A DNA stretch of 64,000 bases from Nibrella saemangeumensis (GTDB lineage: Bacteria; Bacteroidota; Bacteroidia; Cytophagales; Spirosomataceae): the NCBI RefSeq assembly GCF_039541915.1, contig NZ_BAABHD010000024.1, positions 124,001 through 188,000 on the forward strand, read 5' to 3'. Positions 17,035 through 25,864 of this stretch are shown here, in pieces. The position numbers and the translations under genes are program-made. The first letter of the stretch is position 1. Every line of letters begins with the position of its first letter. Below the pieces are notes generated by a model that did not search any database, was not told where the DNA came from, and worked only from the letters and a program-made list of their open reading frames with translations.

Positions 17035-19299
17035 TTACGATTTAATCAACTGGTCCGCAAACGGCTGCTTGTAAAAGCGTTTGCCGGTTGACTTATAGAG
17101 CGCATTGGCTACCGCGCCAAACACCGGCGGAAAAGGCGGTTCGCCCAGACCGGTTGGATCAATGTCGTTTTCTACAAAGTAAACCTCAATTTTCTGGGGC
17201 GCTTCGTTATTCCGGATCATGCGGTAATTGTGGAAGTTGGTTTGCTCGGCAGCCCCGTTTTTGTGCGTCAGGGCCCCGTAGAACGCGTTACCGATACCAT
17301 CGACCACCGCGCCCTCGACCATATTCTTTGCCGCATCGGGATTCACCACGATACCGCAATCGATGGCACTGAATACCCGCTCCACATACGGCTGCCCGTT
17401 GCGGGTGACCATATCCACCACGTGGGCGGCATAGGAGTTATGGCAGAAATAAGCGGCCACCCCCCGGCTGTATTTCTCACTTCCGGGCGTCGCCACGCCA
17501 GGCTTGTTCCAGTTCGACTTGTCGCGTACCAGCGTAAGGACACTCGCGTACCGGTCGGGATCATACTCGTTGTTTTTGCCCACCGGATTTTCCTTGGCCC
17601 GTTTCAGCAGGTCCAGCCGCAGTTCAATGGGGTCTTTACCCATCGCTTCGGCCACTTCATCCAGAAACGATTGTTCGGCGGCTGCGTTGAAGTTGGAGCG
17701 CGGAGCCCGGAATGCACCAATGGTAATATTGGACGGAATCTGCCAGCCTTCGGCCAGGTAGTTATCCACGGCGCCGGCCGGGAACCGGTTGGCATGAATC
17801 GGATGCTCGGGTATACCGCCCCCTTTCACGTGGAAGGCAATCAGGTTCTTATTAGCATCCAAAGCCGCCCGGTACGTGGCCGTGTACATGGGACGATAGA
17901 TGCCGTACGTCATGTCATCTTCGCGGGTGTAGATGAGCTTGATGGGCGCTTTGGCTTTCTGGGAAATCAGAGCCGCTTCGTAGAGGTATTGGCCGTACGC
18001 CCGGCGACCAAAGCCGCCACCCATGCGGGTCATCTGAATGTCTATCTTGTCGGCCGGCAGGTTTAAGATTCTGGACAGTGTCGGTTCTACCCAGCCCGGT
18101 GCCTGCACCGGACCGACCAACAGCGCTTTCTCCGCTGTAACATGGGCGAAGAAGTTCATCGGCTCCATGCAGTTATGGGCCAGAAACGGGGCCGTGTAGG
18201 TGCGCTCGATAACCTGAGCTGCGTTTTTGAACGCCGTTTCGGGGTCGCCGTCTTTCCGTAATTGCTGCGCCGGCTTCTTGGCCCACTCCTGCATTTTTTC
18301 GAGTTGGGCGCTGGTACTTTCAAGCGCTCCCGGCACCACAACCTCCCGTTTACCGTCCCGACCGGCCATAATATCTTTGGTATCACCGGCAGGCTCCCAC
18401 TGAGCAATCAGCTTTTTGCGGGCATTCATGACCTCCCAGGTCGTTTTGCCTACTACGACCAGCAGATCGTTGAACGTACGGGTATCAAAACCGGCCTGCT
18501 CGAAACCGTCTTCGTACAGTTTCAGGCTGAAAACCTCTTTGATGCCCGGCATTTTGAGGGTTTGCGATGCATCGAACGATTTCAGCTTCATGCCGAAGGC
18601 GGGTGGATGCTGAATCATGGCAATCAACATACCGTCGGCCCGATAATCCAGTCCAAACAACGGCTTGCCGGTTACGACCTTCAACCCCTCGACATTCTTT
18701 TTGGAGTTGCGGACAATCGTAAAATCCTTCGGGGCTTTCAGTTTCATGCCTTTCGGCACAGGCAGGGTAGCCGCTTTACTGGCCATTTCACCGTATTTTG
18801 CCGATTTTCCGCTTGAATGTTGCAACACACCTGCTTTGGTGGTCACCTCATCGACTGGTACATTCCAGCTTTGGGCGGCTGCCTGGCGCAGCATCTGACG
18901 GGCGGCTGCCCCGGCTTCCCGCAGTGGTTTCCAGTACATGCGAATGGAGTTACTCCCACCCGTAAACTGCGGACCTAATTTGGTGTTATCGTGGGGGCCC
19001 ATTTCAACGACCACGTTTCTCCAGTCGGCATCCAGTTCTTCGGCCACCATCATGGGTAGCGAGGTCATTACGTTCTGACCAAACTCCGGGTTCGGACAGA
19101 TGAGTTTGATAACGTTATCGGGCGTAATCTGAATGTAGCCGTTGAGTTCGGTCCATTGCGGAGGCAGGTTCAAGGCTTCCAGTTTATCGGCGGCCTTCGC
19201 GCTGGATAGCCAGCTAACGCTGAGCATCAGGCCCCCGCCCGACAGCAGAGAAGCCTTTAAGAAGGAACGGCGGTTATATGTATTTTTAGCGTTTGCCAT
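17035..19299 (-). CDS. molybdopterin-binding subunit of an aldehyde/isoquinoline-type oxidoreductase (IorB-like)
   Basis: A 754-residue large subunit with a twin-arginine leader (NRRSFLKAS, residues 9-17), so it should be exported folded. Xanthine-dehydrogenase-family motifs are visible: GGGFGRRAYGQYLYEAAL, IGAFRAPRSNFNAAAEQSFLDE and GLGEPPFPPVFGAVANAL, the last close to the C-terminus and carrying the conserved catalytic-Glu region. Such enzymes hydroxylate aldehydes or N-heterocycles with water as oxygen donor. Together with the 2Fe-2S subunit just upstream (51-bp gap) it forms an IorAB-type pair. No XdhC/MocA-type maturation gene or cytochrome c partner lies nearby. Substrate is unknown; aldehyde is my inference from the surrounding genes. 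Confidence 0.9.
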   Translation of the reverse strand: MANAKNTYNRRSFLKASLLSGGGLMLSVSWLSSAKAADKLEALNLPPQWTELNGYIQITPDNVIKLICPNPEFGQNVMTSLPMMVAEELDADWRNVVVEMGPHDNTKLGPQFTGGSNSIRMYWKPLREAGAAARQMLRQAAAQSWNVPVDEVTTKAGVLQHSSGKSAKYGEMASKAATLPVPKGMKLKAPKDFTIVRNSKKNVEGLKVVTGKPLFGLDYRADGMLIAMIQHPPAFGMKLKSFDASQTLKMPGIKEVFSLKLYEDGFEQAGFDTRTFNDLLVVVGKTTWEVMNARKKLIAQWEPAGDTKDIMAGRDGKREVVVPGALESTSAQLEKMQEWAKKPAQQLRKDGDPETAFKNAAQVIERTYTAPFLAHNCMEPMNFFAHVTAEKALLVGPVQAPGWVEPTLSRILNLPADKIDIQMTRMGGGFGRRAYGQYLYEAALISQKAKAPIKLIYTREDDMTYGIYRPMYTATYRAALDANKNLIAFHVKGGGIPEHPIHANRFPAGAVDNYLAEGWQIPSNITIGAFRAPRSNFNAAAEQSFLDEVAEAMGKDPIELRLDLLKRAKENPVGKNNEYDPDRYASVLTLVRDKSNWNKPGVATPGSEKYSRGVAAYFCHNSYAAHVVDMVTRNGQPYVERVFSAIDCGIVVNPDAAKNMVEGAVVDGIGNAFYGALTHKNGAAEQTNFHNYRMIRNNEAPQKIEVYFVENDIDPTGLGEPPFPPVFGAVANALYKSTGKRFYKQPFADQLIKS

Positions 19300-19350
19300 G
19301 TTCAGGGTCTATTGATGATTGGAAGGGCAGGTGAGTGAGCATGGAACGGG

Positions 19351-19806
19351 CTATTTCTGAGCTGCCGCTTTGATGGCTGCTCTAACCCGCGTGTAGGTAC
19401 CACACCGGCAGATATTGCCGCTCATGAAAGCCTGAATATCCTCGTCGCTGGGGTTCGGATTGGACTTGAGCAACGACACGGCACTCATGATTTGTCCGGC
19501 CTGGCAATAGCCGCACTGGGCGACATCGTGTTCGAGCCAGGCTTTCTGCACGGGATGGTCGCCCGTTGCCGATAAGCCTTCAATGGTGGTGATTTCCTGA
19601 CCGGCGGCTGCCGAAACAGGTAACTGGCAGGAGCGAACAGCGTTGCCATTCAGGTGGACGGTACAGGCTCCACACTGGGCCATGCCGCAGCCATATTTGG
19701 TACCCACCAGATCCAGGTGGTCGCGCAGCACCCAAAGCATAGGTGTGGCGGGGTCCACCTCTACCGGCCGGACTTTCCCGTTAATCTTTAGATTGTATTT
19801 TGCCAT
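19351..19806 (-). CDS. 2Fe-2S small subunit of the oxidoreductase (IorA-like)
   Basis: A 151-residue protein with two [2Fe-2S] clusters. The plant-ferredoxin-type set is Cys40, Cys45, Cys48 and Cys60 (GCGMAQCGAC and SC). The C-terminal helical set is Cys98, Cys101, Cys133 and Cys135 (CGYCQAG, CRC). It passes electrons from the molybdenum subunit. It has no signal peptide and would travel with its Tat-exported partner. The gene lies 87 bp after the AraC regulator on the same strand, so AraC-iorA-iorB may be one transcript. Confidence 0.92.
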   Translation of the reverse strand: MAKYNLKINGKVRPVEVDPATPMLWVLRDHLDLVGTKYGCGMAQCGACTVHLNGNAVRSCQLPVSAAAGQEITTIEGLSATGDHPVQKAWLEHDVAQCGYCQAGQIMSAVSLLKSNPNPSDEDIQAFMSGNICRCGTYTRVRAAIKAAAQK

Positions 19807-19893
19807 CAGACAGTGGTTTTAGAAGGGTCAGTATGTTACAACGATCGTTTTAAAATTTTCATTCGCTTTAAGCCCCTGAACAGACAAGCTTCA

Positions 19894-20802
19894 TTAATTG
19901 TCATGGTAATGGAGGGTCCTGTATTCATTAGGCGATTGGCCTACCCGTTCTTTAAACAGGCGGCTAAAGTGCTGCGGGTATTTAAAGCCCAGTTCAAAGG
20001 CAACCTCGTTGATCGTTTTGCCGGGGTCAAAGATCTTTTCTTTGGCTACCTCAATCAGCCGGGACTGGATGTACTCCTGGGCAGACCGGCCGGTTTCTTT
20101 TTTCACCAGATCGCCGAAATAGTTGGCCGATAAATTCAACTGATCGGCACACCAGGCCACCGAAGGCAACCCATTCGTTTGGGGTTTCTCCGATTGAAAA
20201 TAGTCGTTCAGTAAGGCCTCAAACCGTTCGATAATGCCTTTGTGGGCAGTATCGCGGGTAATAAACTGGCGGTCGTAGAAGCGGACGCAATAGTTCAGCA
20301 GCAGTTCGATGTTGGAGACGATTAATCGTTTGCTATGCTTGTCGACGGCATGCTCCAGTTCGTAGTCAATCTTCGTAAAACAATCCATGACCATTTTTCT
20401 TTCCCGTTCGGATAAGTGAAGGGCTTCATTGGATTGGTAGCCGAAGAAGGAGTAATCCTGAATATGCCGGCCCAGGCCCGTACCATGGATCAGATCCGGA
20501 TGAAAGACCAAAGCGTAGCCTTTGGGCTGATACGTTTCGCCAGGGCTGTCAACGGTAACTACCTGTCCGGGGCCAATGAACACCAGCGTTCCTTCCTGGT
20601 AGTCGTAAGTATGGCGGCCATATCGCAAATCCCCGCATTTCACCTCTTTTAGAAAGACGGTATAAAAACCAAAGTACATGCTGGAAGCCTGCCTTGGGTT
20701 TGCCTTCGACAGATCAATGACACTCACCAGCGGGTGCCGGGTCTCCGCATTGTTAAATGCGTTGTAATCACTTATGGTCTCAAACCGACGCAGGCTATCC
20801 AT
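19894..20802 (-). CDS. AraC family transcriptional regulator (copy 1)
   Basis: A 302-residue regulator with an N-terminal cupin-like sensor (GTLVFIGPGQVV) and a C-terminal AraC domain with two helix-turn-helices: LSANYFGDLVKKETG and FKYPQHFSRLFKERVG. It is a clear paralogue of the regulator at 36082-36969; the first recognition helix is identical and the second nearly so. A 35-bp motif shared by four promoters of the window lies 72 bp upstream of its start (20874-20908), so autoregulation is likely. The iorAB genes follow on the same strand. Confidence 0.92.
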   Translation of the reverse strand: MDSLRRFETISDYNAFNNAETRHPLVSVIDLSKANPRQASSMYFGFYTVFLKEVKCGDLRYGRHTYDYQEGTLVFIGPGQVVTVDSPGETYQPKGYALVFHPDLIHGTGLGRHIQDYSFFGYQSNEALHLSERERKMVMDCFTKIDYELEHAVDKHSKRLIVSNIELLLNYCVRFYDRQFITRDTAHKGIIERFEALLNDYFQSEKPQTNGLPSVAWCADQLNLSANYFGDLVKKETGRSAQEYIQSRLIEVAKEKIFDPGKTINEVAFELGFKYPQHFSRLFKERVGQSPNEYRTLHYHDN

Positions 20803-20873
20803 ATCACTCCTGTTTTAACTATCTCAAAATTACGACTTCATTCCTTTCCCAAGGGTCAACCCAACCCGAATCA

Positions 20874-20908
20874 GTAAAAGTGGTAGGACAATCCGTAATC
20901 TGTATACC
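20874..20908 (+). promoter_or_regulatory. AraC-type operator, site A
   Basis: The site matches GTAA-N3-TGGTAG-N6-CCGTAA-N3-GTATAC, which occurs four times in this window with every fixed base conserved. The two GTAA boxes are 21 bp apart, two helical turns, as in araI-type direct half-sites. It lies between AraC copy 1 (minus) and the outer-membrane protein/hydrolase pair (plus) and points towards the latter. No other gene explains the 312-bp gap 20803-21114. Confidence 0.75.
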
Positions 20909-21114
20909 ATGCCGGCATTGTCCGGCATCATCGTATGCGTCTCACCAAACCTAATTAGGCACCCACACGCAATATGTCTTCCCGTTGACCGCTTACTAAA
21001 AACCTTGCGGTATGAGCGGGCTATTGTGCTAACATGGGAAAGTGTTACATTAGAGCCGCCAAAAAGCAGCCTGCCAATGAATGAATTATACCTGTTCATC
21101 CTGATACCATACGA

Positions 21115-21750
21115 ATGTTTATAGATCACCTGTTTATACATCACCTCCGCTCCAATTCTTTATCCGGCCCTTTGCCCTATATTCTCCAGTCCCTCCACCA
21201 ACGAACCGGCTTATTCATGGCCGTGCTCGTCGGTCTGTTCACCAGCACCGCATGGGCTCAGGAAAAATCCGCCCAAGGTGCCGTACTTGATGCTGGTATC
21301 CGGCTGCAAAAGTCAATTGGTCTTTACTACGAGAACGGCCTGACTCTGCAATATACTAATCCCAGATTAGCGGGGCAGCGGCTTTACGTTGGCGTCAGTT
21401 ATGTTACGTCCCGCTTGGGTTCGGCGTTTCGCTCCAATGCCATTAAGCAGGACAACTATCTGGTATCCGGTACCTATATGTTCAGGCCACAGCGGCATAT
21501 CCGGCCCCTGGTCCGGTTCAATGTTGGGTATTTCAGCGCCGACCTGGGCAGCGATCTTTTTAATAGCCTGCCACACAGCGGCCTGCTGGCATCGCCTGAA
21601 TTTGGTTTATGCTACAGTCCTCGTTCACCCCTGAAGTTAACGGGTAGTCTGGGCTATAACCTAACGGCGGGAAATGGTATGTCGGGGCCCGGAACCCTCT
21701 ATCCGGTCTTTGTTCAAACCAGTCTCCTGTGGAATATCTTAAAGAAATAA
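21115..21750 (+). CDS. putative outer-membrane beta-barrel protein
   Basis: A protein of up to 211 residues with a signal-like segment ending TSTAWAQ and alternating polar/apolar strands (YYENGLTLQYTN, RLYVGVSYVTSRLGS, NYLVSGTYMF, LVRFNVGYFSADLGSDL, LKLTGSLGYNLTAG, VFVQTSLLWN) typical of a small outer-membrane barrel. The start is uncertain: ATG 21115 gives a long leader, ATG 21217 gives a short one that cuts the hydrophobic core. Four bases separate its stop from the next gene, so the two are an operon. Family not recognised. Confidence 0.6.
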   Translation: MFIDHLFIHHLRSNSLSGPLPYILQSLHQRTGLFMAVLVGLFTSTAWAQEKSAQGAVLDAGIRLQKSIGLYYENGLTLQYTNPRLAGQRLYVGVSYVTSRLGSAFRSNAIKQDNYLVSGTYMFRPQRHIRPLVRFNVGYFSADLGSDLFNSLPHSGLLASPEFGLCYSPRSPLKLTGSLGYNLTAGNGMSGPGTLYPVFVQTSLLWNILKK

Positions 21751-21754
21751 CACG

Positions 21755-22690
21755 ATGAAAGTCTTTACAGCTATATGCTTAATCCTGTGCCTTACCGTGG
21801 CCTGTTCCAAAGAACCGGCCATTACCGAGGACATGCTCGACGGTGGTACCTTGTTTGATCCCTCCCTCTATCAGCCGGAAAAATACCTCGTTTCGCGGGC
21901 CATACCCACGCCAACTCCCGCTCAGGCTAATACGCCCGTTATTATTGCCTGTCACGGTTATACGGCTACCACGTTCGAGTGGGATGAGTTTCGCACCTGG
22001 CTGGGTAACCGAACCGACGTCTATCTCTCCCAGGTACTCCTGGGCGGGCACGGCCGCACGTACGAAGAGTTTAAGAAGTCCACCTGGCGCGACTGGCAGG
22101 AAGCCATCACCGCCGAATACGAACGGCTGGAAAAAGCCGGCTATAAAAATATCAGCTTACTGGGCTCTTCCACCAGCGGTCCTTTACTACTGGAGTTGGT
22201 ATCATCCGGCTATTTTACACGCCATCTTCCTCCCCGCAATTTTATTCTGGTAGACCCCATTGTTATTCCTTCCGACAAAACCTTATCCTTAGTGCCGCTG
22301 CTAGGGCCCATGCTGGGTTATATTGATACCAAGCAATCCGCTCAGGAAGACAAGGTATACTATCACTTTCGCCCCCAGGAAACCCTTCAGCAGTTACAAA
22401 AACTGCTGACGCTGGTGCGCCGTGACCTGGAAAAAGGCATTTCGTTACCCGCCGGTAGCCGCCTGACAGTGTACAAGGCCAAACAGGACCCAGCGGCTGA
22501 TCCCATCAGTGCCGTGCTGATTTACAAAGGCGTTAAACTAAGTACCGGTGGTCCGCCTGACGTTCAGCTGATCGACTCAGACCGGCACGTGTTTACCCGT
22601 CTGCAATTTGTAGAAGGCGTAACCGAGAAGGATTACAAAACCCAGAAAGATACGTTTGCGGCTATTCTCGCGCAGGCATTAGCCCCGTAA
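21755..22690 (+). CDS. lipoprotein alpha/beta hydrolase
   Basis: A 311-residue protein with a lipobox (LTVAC, Cys17) followed by Ser-Lys, so it is membrane-anchored. The fold is an alpha/beta hydrolase of the carboxylesterase/monoacylglycerol-lipase kind: IIACHGYTATTFEWDEF forms the oxyanion region and LLGSSTSGPLLLEL the nucleophile elbow (G-S-S-T-S). A likely terminal His is in DSDRHVFTRLQ, with Asp in the same segment. It forms an operon with the barrel protein upstream; substrate is unknown. Confidence 0.8.
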   Translation: MKVFTAICLILCLTVACSKEPAITEDMLDGGTLFDPSLYQPEKYLVSRAIPTPTPAQANTPVIIACHGYTATTFEWDEFRTWLGNRTDVYLSQVLLGGHGRTYEEFKKSTWRDWQEAITAEYERLEKAGYKNISLLGSSTSGPLLLELVSSGYFTRHLPPRNFILVDPIVIPSDKTLSLVPLLGPMLGYIDTKQSAQEDKVYYHFRPQETLQQLQKLLTLVRRDLEKGISLPAGSRLTVYKAKQDPAADPISAVLIYKGVKLSTGGPPDVQLIDSDRHVFTRLQFVEGVTEKDYKTQKDTFAAILAQALAP

Positions 22691-22702
22691 AACGTGTTGA
22701 AA

Positions 22703-23191
22703 TCATAAGGTATTATATTCTGTATCGGTTACCGGCTGCAACCAGGTCACGCGTCCTGTTGCAGTGTTGGGTATAATAGCTACCTGCCTAAATTCGACGG
22801 TTGGGGAAGCGCCGTGCCAATGCGGTACGTTTGGGGGACATTTCACCGCATCGCCTTTCCGCAGGATCTGGATGGGCTTTCCCTTTTCCTGATAGTAACC
22901 AATGCCACCCATCGCCAGCAATACCTGTCCACCGGCATGGCTATGCCAGTGCGAGCGGGCACCCGGCTCGAAGGTTACATAACCCACCGGAATGTTGAAG
23001 GCGCTGTCGGGCTCAATCAATTGCTGCACCCAGACAGTCCCGGTAAAGTTAGTGGCCGGTGCCCGCTGTCCTTTCGGAAAAATAAGGTCCGGTTCTGCCA
23101 TGGGTTTAGCTGGAGTTTGGGCGATAGTGGCCACACAGATCAACATGACCAGTAAGGCAGAAGATGCCCACGCTATTGCTTTATTTTTCAT
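22703..23191 (-). CDS. secreted cupin-domain protein
   Basis: A 162-residue protein with a signal peptide (SALLVMLICVATIAQ) and one cupin. Motif 1 is HWHSHAGGQVLLAMGG (metal-binding His residues) and motif 2 PPNVPHWHGASP. It is a close paralogue of the cupin at 32595-33092. It follows the CMD-domain gene with 47 bp between them, on the same strand, and these two families are commonly neighbours. Likely substrates are small reactive or aromatic molecules, but this is inferred from context only. Confidence 0.87.
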   Translation of the reverse strand: MKNKAIAWASSALLVMLICVATIAQTPAKPMAEPDLIFPKGQRAPATNFTGTVWVQQLIEPDSAFNIPVGYVTFEPGARSHWHSHAGGQVLLAMGGIGYYQEKGKPIQILRKGDAVKCPPNVPHWHGASPTVEFRQVAIIPNTATGRVTWLQPVTDTEYNTL

Positions 23192-23238
23192 GGAGCTATC
23201 GTTCAGCTAGTTACACTGCTTGTTTATGCTTTTTCGAC

Positions 23239-23967
23239 TTAGCGCCTGGATGCGGTAACCTGCGCCAAAATTGCCCGCCCGGCGTCAGCTTCTGCTTTGC
23301 CGACGGCCGTCTCAATCAGCGATAGTGCCTGCCTGAGTTGCGGTTCGGTCAGCCCCACGTGGAAACCGATGCCCAGGTGACTTTGCAACATCGGCTCGAC
23401 ACCCCCGAGGCTGGTCAGCACCGAAATGGTGGTCAGTTCCCGGTCGGCGTAGCTGAGCACGTCACGCTCGAAAATATCAGCAAAGAGGTGTTCTTTTAAG
23501 AAAACGTCAATCTCCGGACTGAACGCCGAATAGCCTCGCTTAGGGCCGGTTTCCGGCTGTCCGGTCAGTTGTTCGAGGACTTTTTTGCCGCGCTCGTACT
23601 TGGGTTGGCTGCTGGTGATCGGCGAGGCTTCCGGGCCCATTTTGTCGGTAATGCCCCTCTTCTTCCGCTCGTCCAGCACCGTCATCAACGTCTGCAACCC
23701 ACGGATACTTCTGGGAAAGCCGGCGTACGCATACAGGTGGACCAGCACTTCCTTAATTTCGTTGACGGTCAGATCAGCCTCCAGTCCCGCGTTCAGCGCC
23801 GGCTGTAGTTTTTGCAGGTCTCCTTTGGCGGTGAGGGCTGAAATGACGACAATACCCTGCTGCCTGGGCGACAGGGTTGTTGGTTGATTCATCTGGTTTT
23901 TTTGGGCGTAAAGCTGGTTAAACCCTAAAAACCAGCCAACCAGCATACTAACGAAAGAGATACGCAT
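23239..23967 (-). CDS. carboxymuconolactone decarboxylase (CMD) family protein, two CMD repeats
   Basis: A 242-residue protein. ATG 23967 places a signal peptide (ISFVSMLVGWFLGFNQLYAQ) at the N-terminus; the open frame upstream to 24027 would bury it. Two CMD repeats are visible: VNEIKEVLVHLYAYAGFPRSIRGLQTL and RELTTISVLTSLGGVEPMLQSHLGIGFHVG. The CxxC of AhpD-type peroxidases is absent, so it is not an AhpD homologue by mechanism. The gene is divergent from the aldo/keto reductase; operator site B lies 75 bp upstream and points at it. Confidence 0.88.
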   Translation of the reverse strand: MRISFVSMLVGWFLGFNQLYAQKNQMNQPTTLSPRQQGIVVISALTAKGDLQKLQPALNAGLEADLTVNEIKEVLVHLYAYAGFPRSIRGLQTLMTVLDERKKRGITDKMGPEASPITSSQPKYERGKKVLEQLTGQPETGPKRGYSAFSPEIDVFLKEHLFADIFERDVLSYADRELTTISVLTSLGGVEPMLQSHLGIGFHVGLTEPQLRQALSLIETAVGKAEADAGRAILAQVTASRR

Positions 23968-24041
23968 GAGCTTGAAGGCAATGGATAAGGTGACTGCATT
24001 TGTTTTCCTATGCAAAGGTCTACCCAATTAGTTGTCCGTGT

Positions 24042-24076
24042 GGTATACGAATTACGGATTGTTCTACCACCATTAC
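24042..24076 (-). promoter_or_regulatory. AraC-type operator, site B
   Basis: Read on the minus strand this 35-bp site matches GTAA-N3-TGGTAG-N6-CCGTAA-N3-GTATAC exactly at the fixed positions. Its downstream edge is 75 bp from the CMD gene start, nearly the same spacing as site C to the aldo/keto reductase (71 bp) and site D to the cyclophilin-like gene (67 bp). Confidence 0.8.
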
Positions 24077-24117
24077 TGATTGGGGAGAGTTAAATCTGGG
24101 TGATCATCCACTAACCT

Positions 24118-24152
24118 GTAATATTGGTAGAGATGTCCGTAATCTGTATACC
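24118..24152 (+). promoter_or_regulatory. AraC-type operator, site C
   Basis: A second copy in the same 255-bp divergent gap, on the plus strand, 71 bp upstream of the aldo/keto reductase start and 41 bp from site B. The two sites thus face outwards towards the two divergent genes. Confidence 0.8.
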
Positions 24153-24222
24153 CTCTACATCAAAACATACCAGGACCTTTGTGTTCTTAACGTAGACGAC
24201 TAGTAAAACCTAAGATTTTATC

Positions 24223-25224
24223 ATGGAAAAGAGAACATTGGGTAAAAGCGGCCTGGAGGTATCAGCCCTGGGACTGGGTTGTATGGGCCTGAGCATTGGG
24301 TATGGCCCTGCCACCGACAAGGCAGATGCTATCAGACTGATTCGGGCCGCCTTTGAACAGGGTGTCACCTTCTTTGATACTGCCGAAGTTTACGGCCCCT
24401 TTACCAACGAAGAACTACTGGGCGAAGCCATAGAGCCGTTCCGTAATCAGGTCGTCATTGCCACCAAGTTTGGCTTCAAACTCGAAAACGGCGTGACAAC
24501 CGGTGTAGACAGTCGCCCTGCGACCATCCGCGCCGTTGCCGAAGCATCCCTCAAGCGGCTGAGAACGGATGTGATTGACCTGTTCTATCAACACCGCGTC
24601 GACCCGAATGTACCCATTGAAGAGGTGGCGGGAGCCGTGAAAGAGTTAATTCAGGAAGGTAAGGTGAAACACTTTGGTTTATCAGAAGCGGGCGTAAAAA
24701 CCATTCGCCGGGCCCATGCGGTGCTGCCGGTTACGGCCCTGCAAAGTGAATACTCGCTGTGGTGGCGCGAACCTGAAGAAGAGATACTGCCCACCCTGGA
24801 GGAATTGGGCATTGGCTTTGTGCCGTTTAGTCCGCTGGGCAAAGGGTTCCTGACCGGCAAAATTGACGAGACGACCACTTTTGACAAGAGTGATTTTCGA
24901 AACACGGTTCCCCGCTTCTCGGAAGAGAACCGGAAAGCCAACCAGGCATTAGTTGATCTGCTGGGCCGGATGGCAAACGGGAGGAATGCCTCCGGAATGC
25001 CAGCCACGGCTGCGCAAATAGCCCTGGCCTGGCTCCTGGCGCAAAAGCCCTGGATTATTCCCATTCCGGGTACTACAAAATTGCACCGGCTGGAAGAAAA
25101 CATCGGTTCTGCGGCCATTACACTGAACCCGGATGACCTCAACAAGATTACCGAGGCCCTGTCAACGATTGACGTGCAGGGTGGGCGGTATTCTGAACAG
25201 AATCAACGATTAATTGACCGTTAG
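24223..25224 (+). CDS. aldo/keto reductase
   Basis: A 333-residue cytosolic NADPH-dependent reductase. The catalytic tetrad is visible as Asp52 and Tyr57 (FFDTAEVYGP), Lys82 (IATKFGF) and His in LFYQHRVDP. The NADP-binding end reads IPIPGTTKLHRLEENIGS. The length is normal for the family (YajO/IolS-like group). It reduces aldehydes or ketones to alcohols. The gene has its own copy of the AraC-type operator (site C), which ties it to the divergent CMD-cupin pair. Confidence 0.94.
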   Translation: MEKRTLGKSGLEVSALGLGCMGLSIGYGPATDKADAIRLIRAAFEQGVTFFDTAEVYGPFTNEELLGEAIEPFRNQVVIATKFGFKLENGVTTGVDSRPATIRAVAEASLKRLRTDVIDLFYQHRVDPNVPIEEVAGAVKELIQEGKVKHFGLSEAGVKTIRRAHAVLPVTALQSEYSLWWREPEEEILPTLEELGIGFVPFSPLGKGFLTGKIDETTTFDKSDFRNTVPRFSEENRKANQALVDLLGRMANGRNASGMPATAAQIALAWLLAQKPWIIPIPGTTKLHRLEENIGSAAITLNPDDLNKITEALSTIDVQGGRYSEQNQRLIDR

Positions 25225-25276
25225 CCATCACCCTGCAAGGAAAATCAAATACCTCAAACGTTAACTCAGAATAAAA

Positions 25277-25795
25277 ATGAAAGTAATGTTAAACGTATCT
25301 CTATTGGGCTTGTGTTTGCTGTTGATGGGTACAGAAGGAACCTTTGCCCAGGCCCCAAAAGCAGGCGCTACTACGAACAGCCCCACCAACGCGGAACAGG
25401 AGGTCACCAATCTCTCCAAAGAAAAATGGCAGTGGATGGCCGACAAAAATGTGGATAAGCTGGACGCTTTATTCGATGAGAAATCCATGTTTGTTCACAT
25501 GGGAGGAAGTTGGGGCAAGGGCCGGGAGTTAGAGGTCATCAAATCCGGAATGATACACTACAAAAAAGCGGAGGTTTATTCCGTTACGGTGAATATGATT
25601 GGTAACACCGCCATTCTGTTAAATGACATCGACCTGGTGGCCGTAGTGGGCGGCAATGAAGTGGTTAATCCCTTTATGGTGACGGAAGTATATGTCAACC
25701 AAAACGGCAAATGGAAGATGGGCTCACTCTCTTTCTCAAGGCTGGCCAGGCCCGTCAAAGTAAATAACCCGACAACTAACCAGCCGAGGAACTAA
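25277..25795 (+). CDS. secreted NTF2-like (DUF4440) protein, copy 1
   Basis: A 172-residue protein with a signal peptide (SLLGLCLLLMGTEGTFAQ) and an NTF2-like cone fold: EQEVTNLSKEKWQWMADKNVDKLDALFDEKSMFVH, then the beta-sheet TAILLNDIDLVAVVGG. It is a tandem paralogue of the next gene; both share WQWMADKNVDKL and the EQE..NLS segment. DUF4440 proteins may be binding proteins or isomerase/hydrolase-like enzymes; no catalytic residues can be assigned. Placed 52 bp after the aldo/keto reductase, probably in the same transcript. Confidence 0.82.
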   Translation: MKVMLNVSLLGLCLLLMGTEGTFAQAPKAGATTNSPTNAEQEVTNLSKEKWQWMADKNVDKLDALFDEKSMFVHMGGSWGKGRELEVIKSGMIHYKKAEVYSVTVNMIGNTAILLNDIDLVAVVGGNEVVNPFMVTEVYVNQNGKWKMGSLSFSRLARPVKVNNPTTNQPRN

Positions 25796-25864
25796 CGCCA
25801 ATAGCTGTAGGTGTGAATCAACGTACCTTTTCCCAATCGTTTAACCCCTAACATTAACTGCTCT

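Noticed and set aside
17230..18066. 278-codon plus-strand frame opposite the IorB-type gene
   Set aside because: Shadow of a high-GC gene; no start context or domain.
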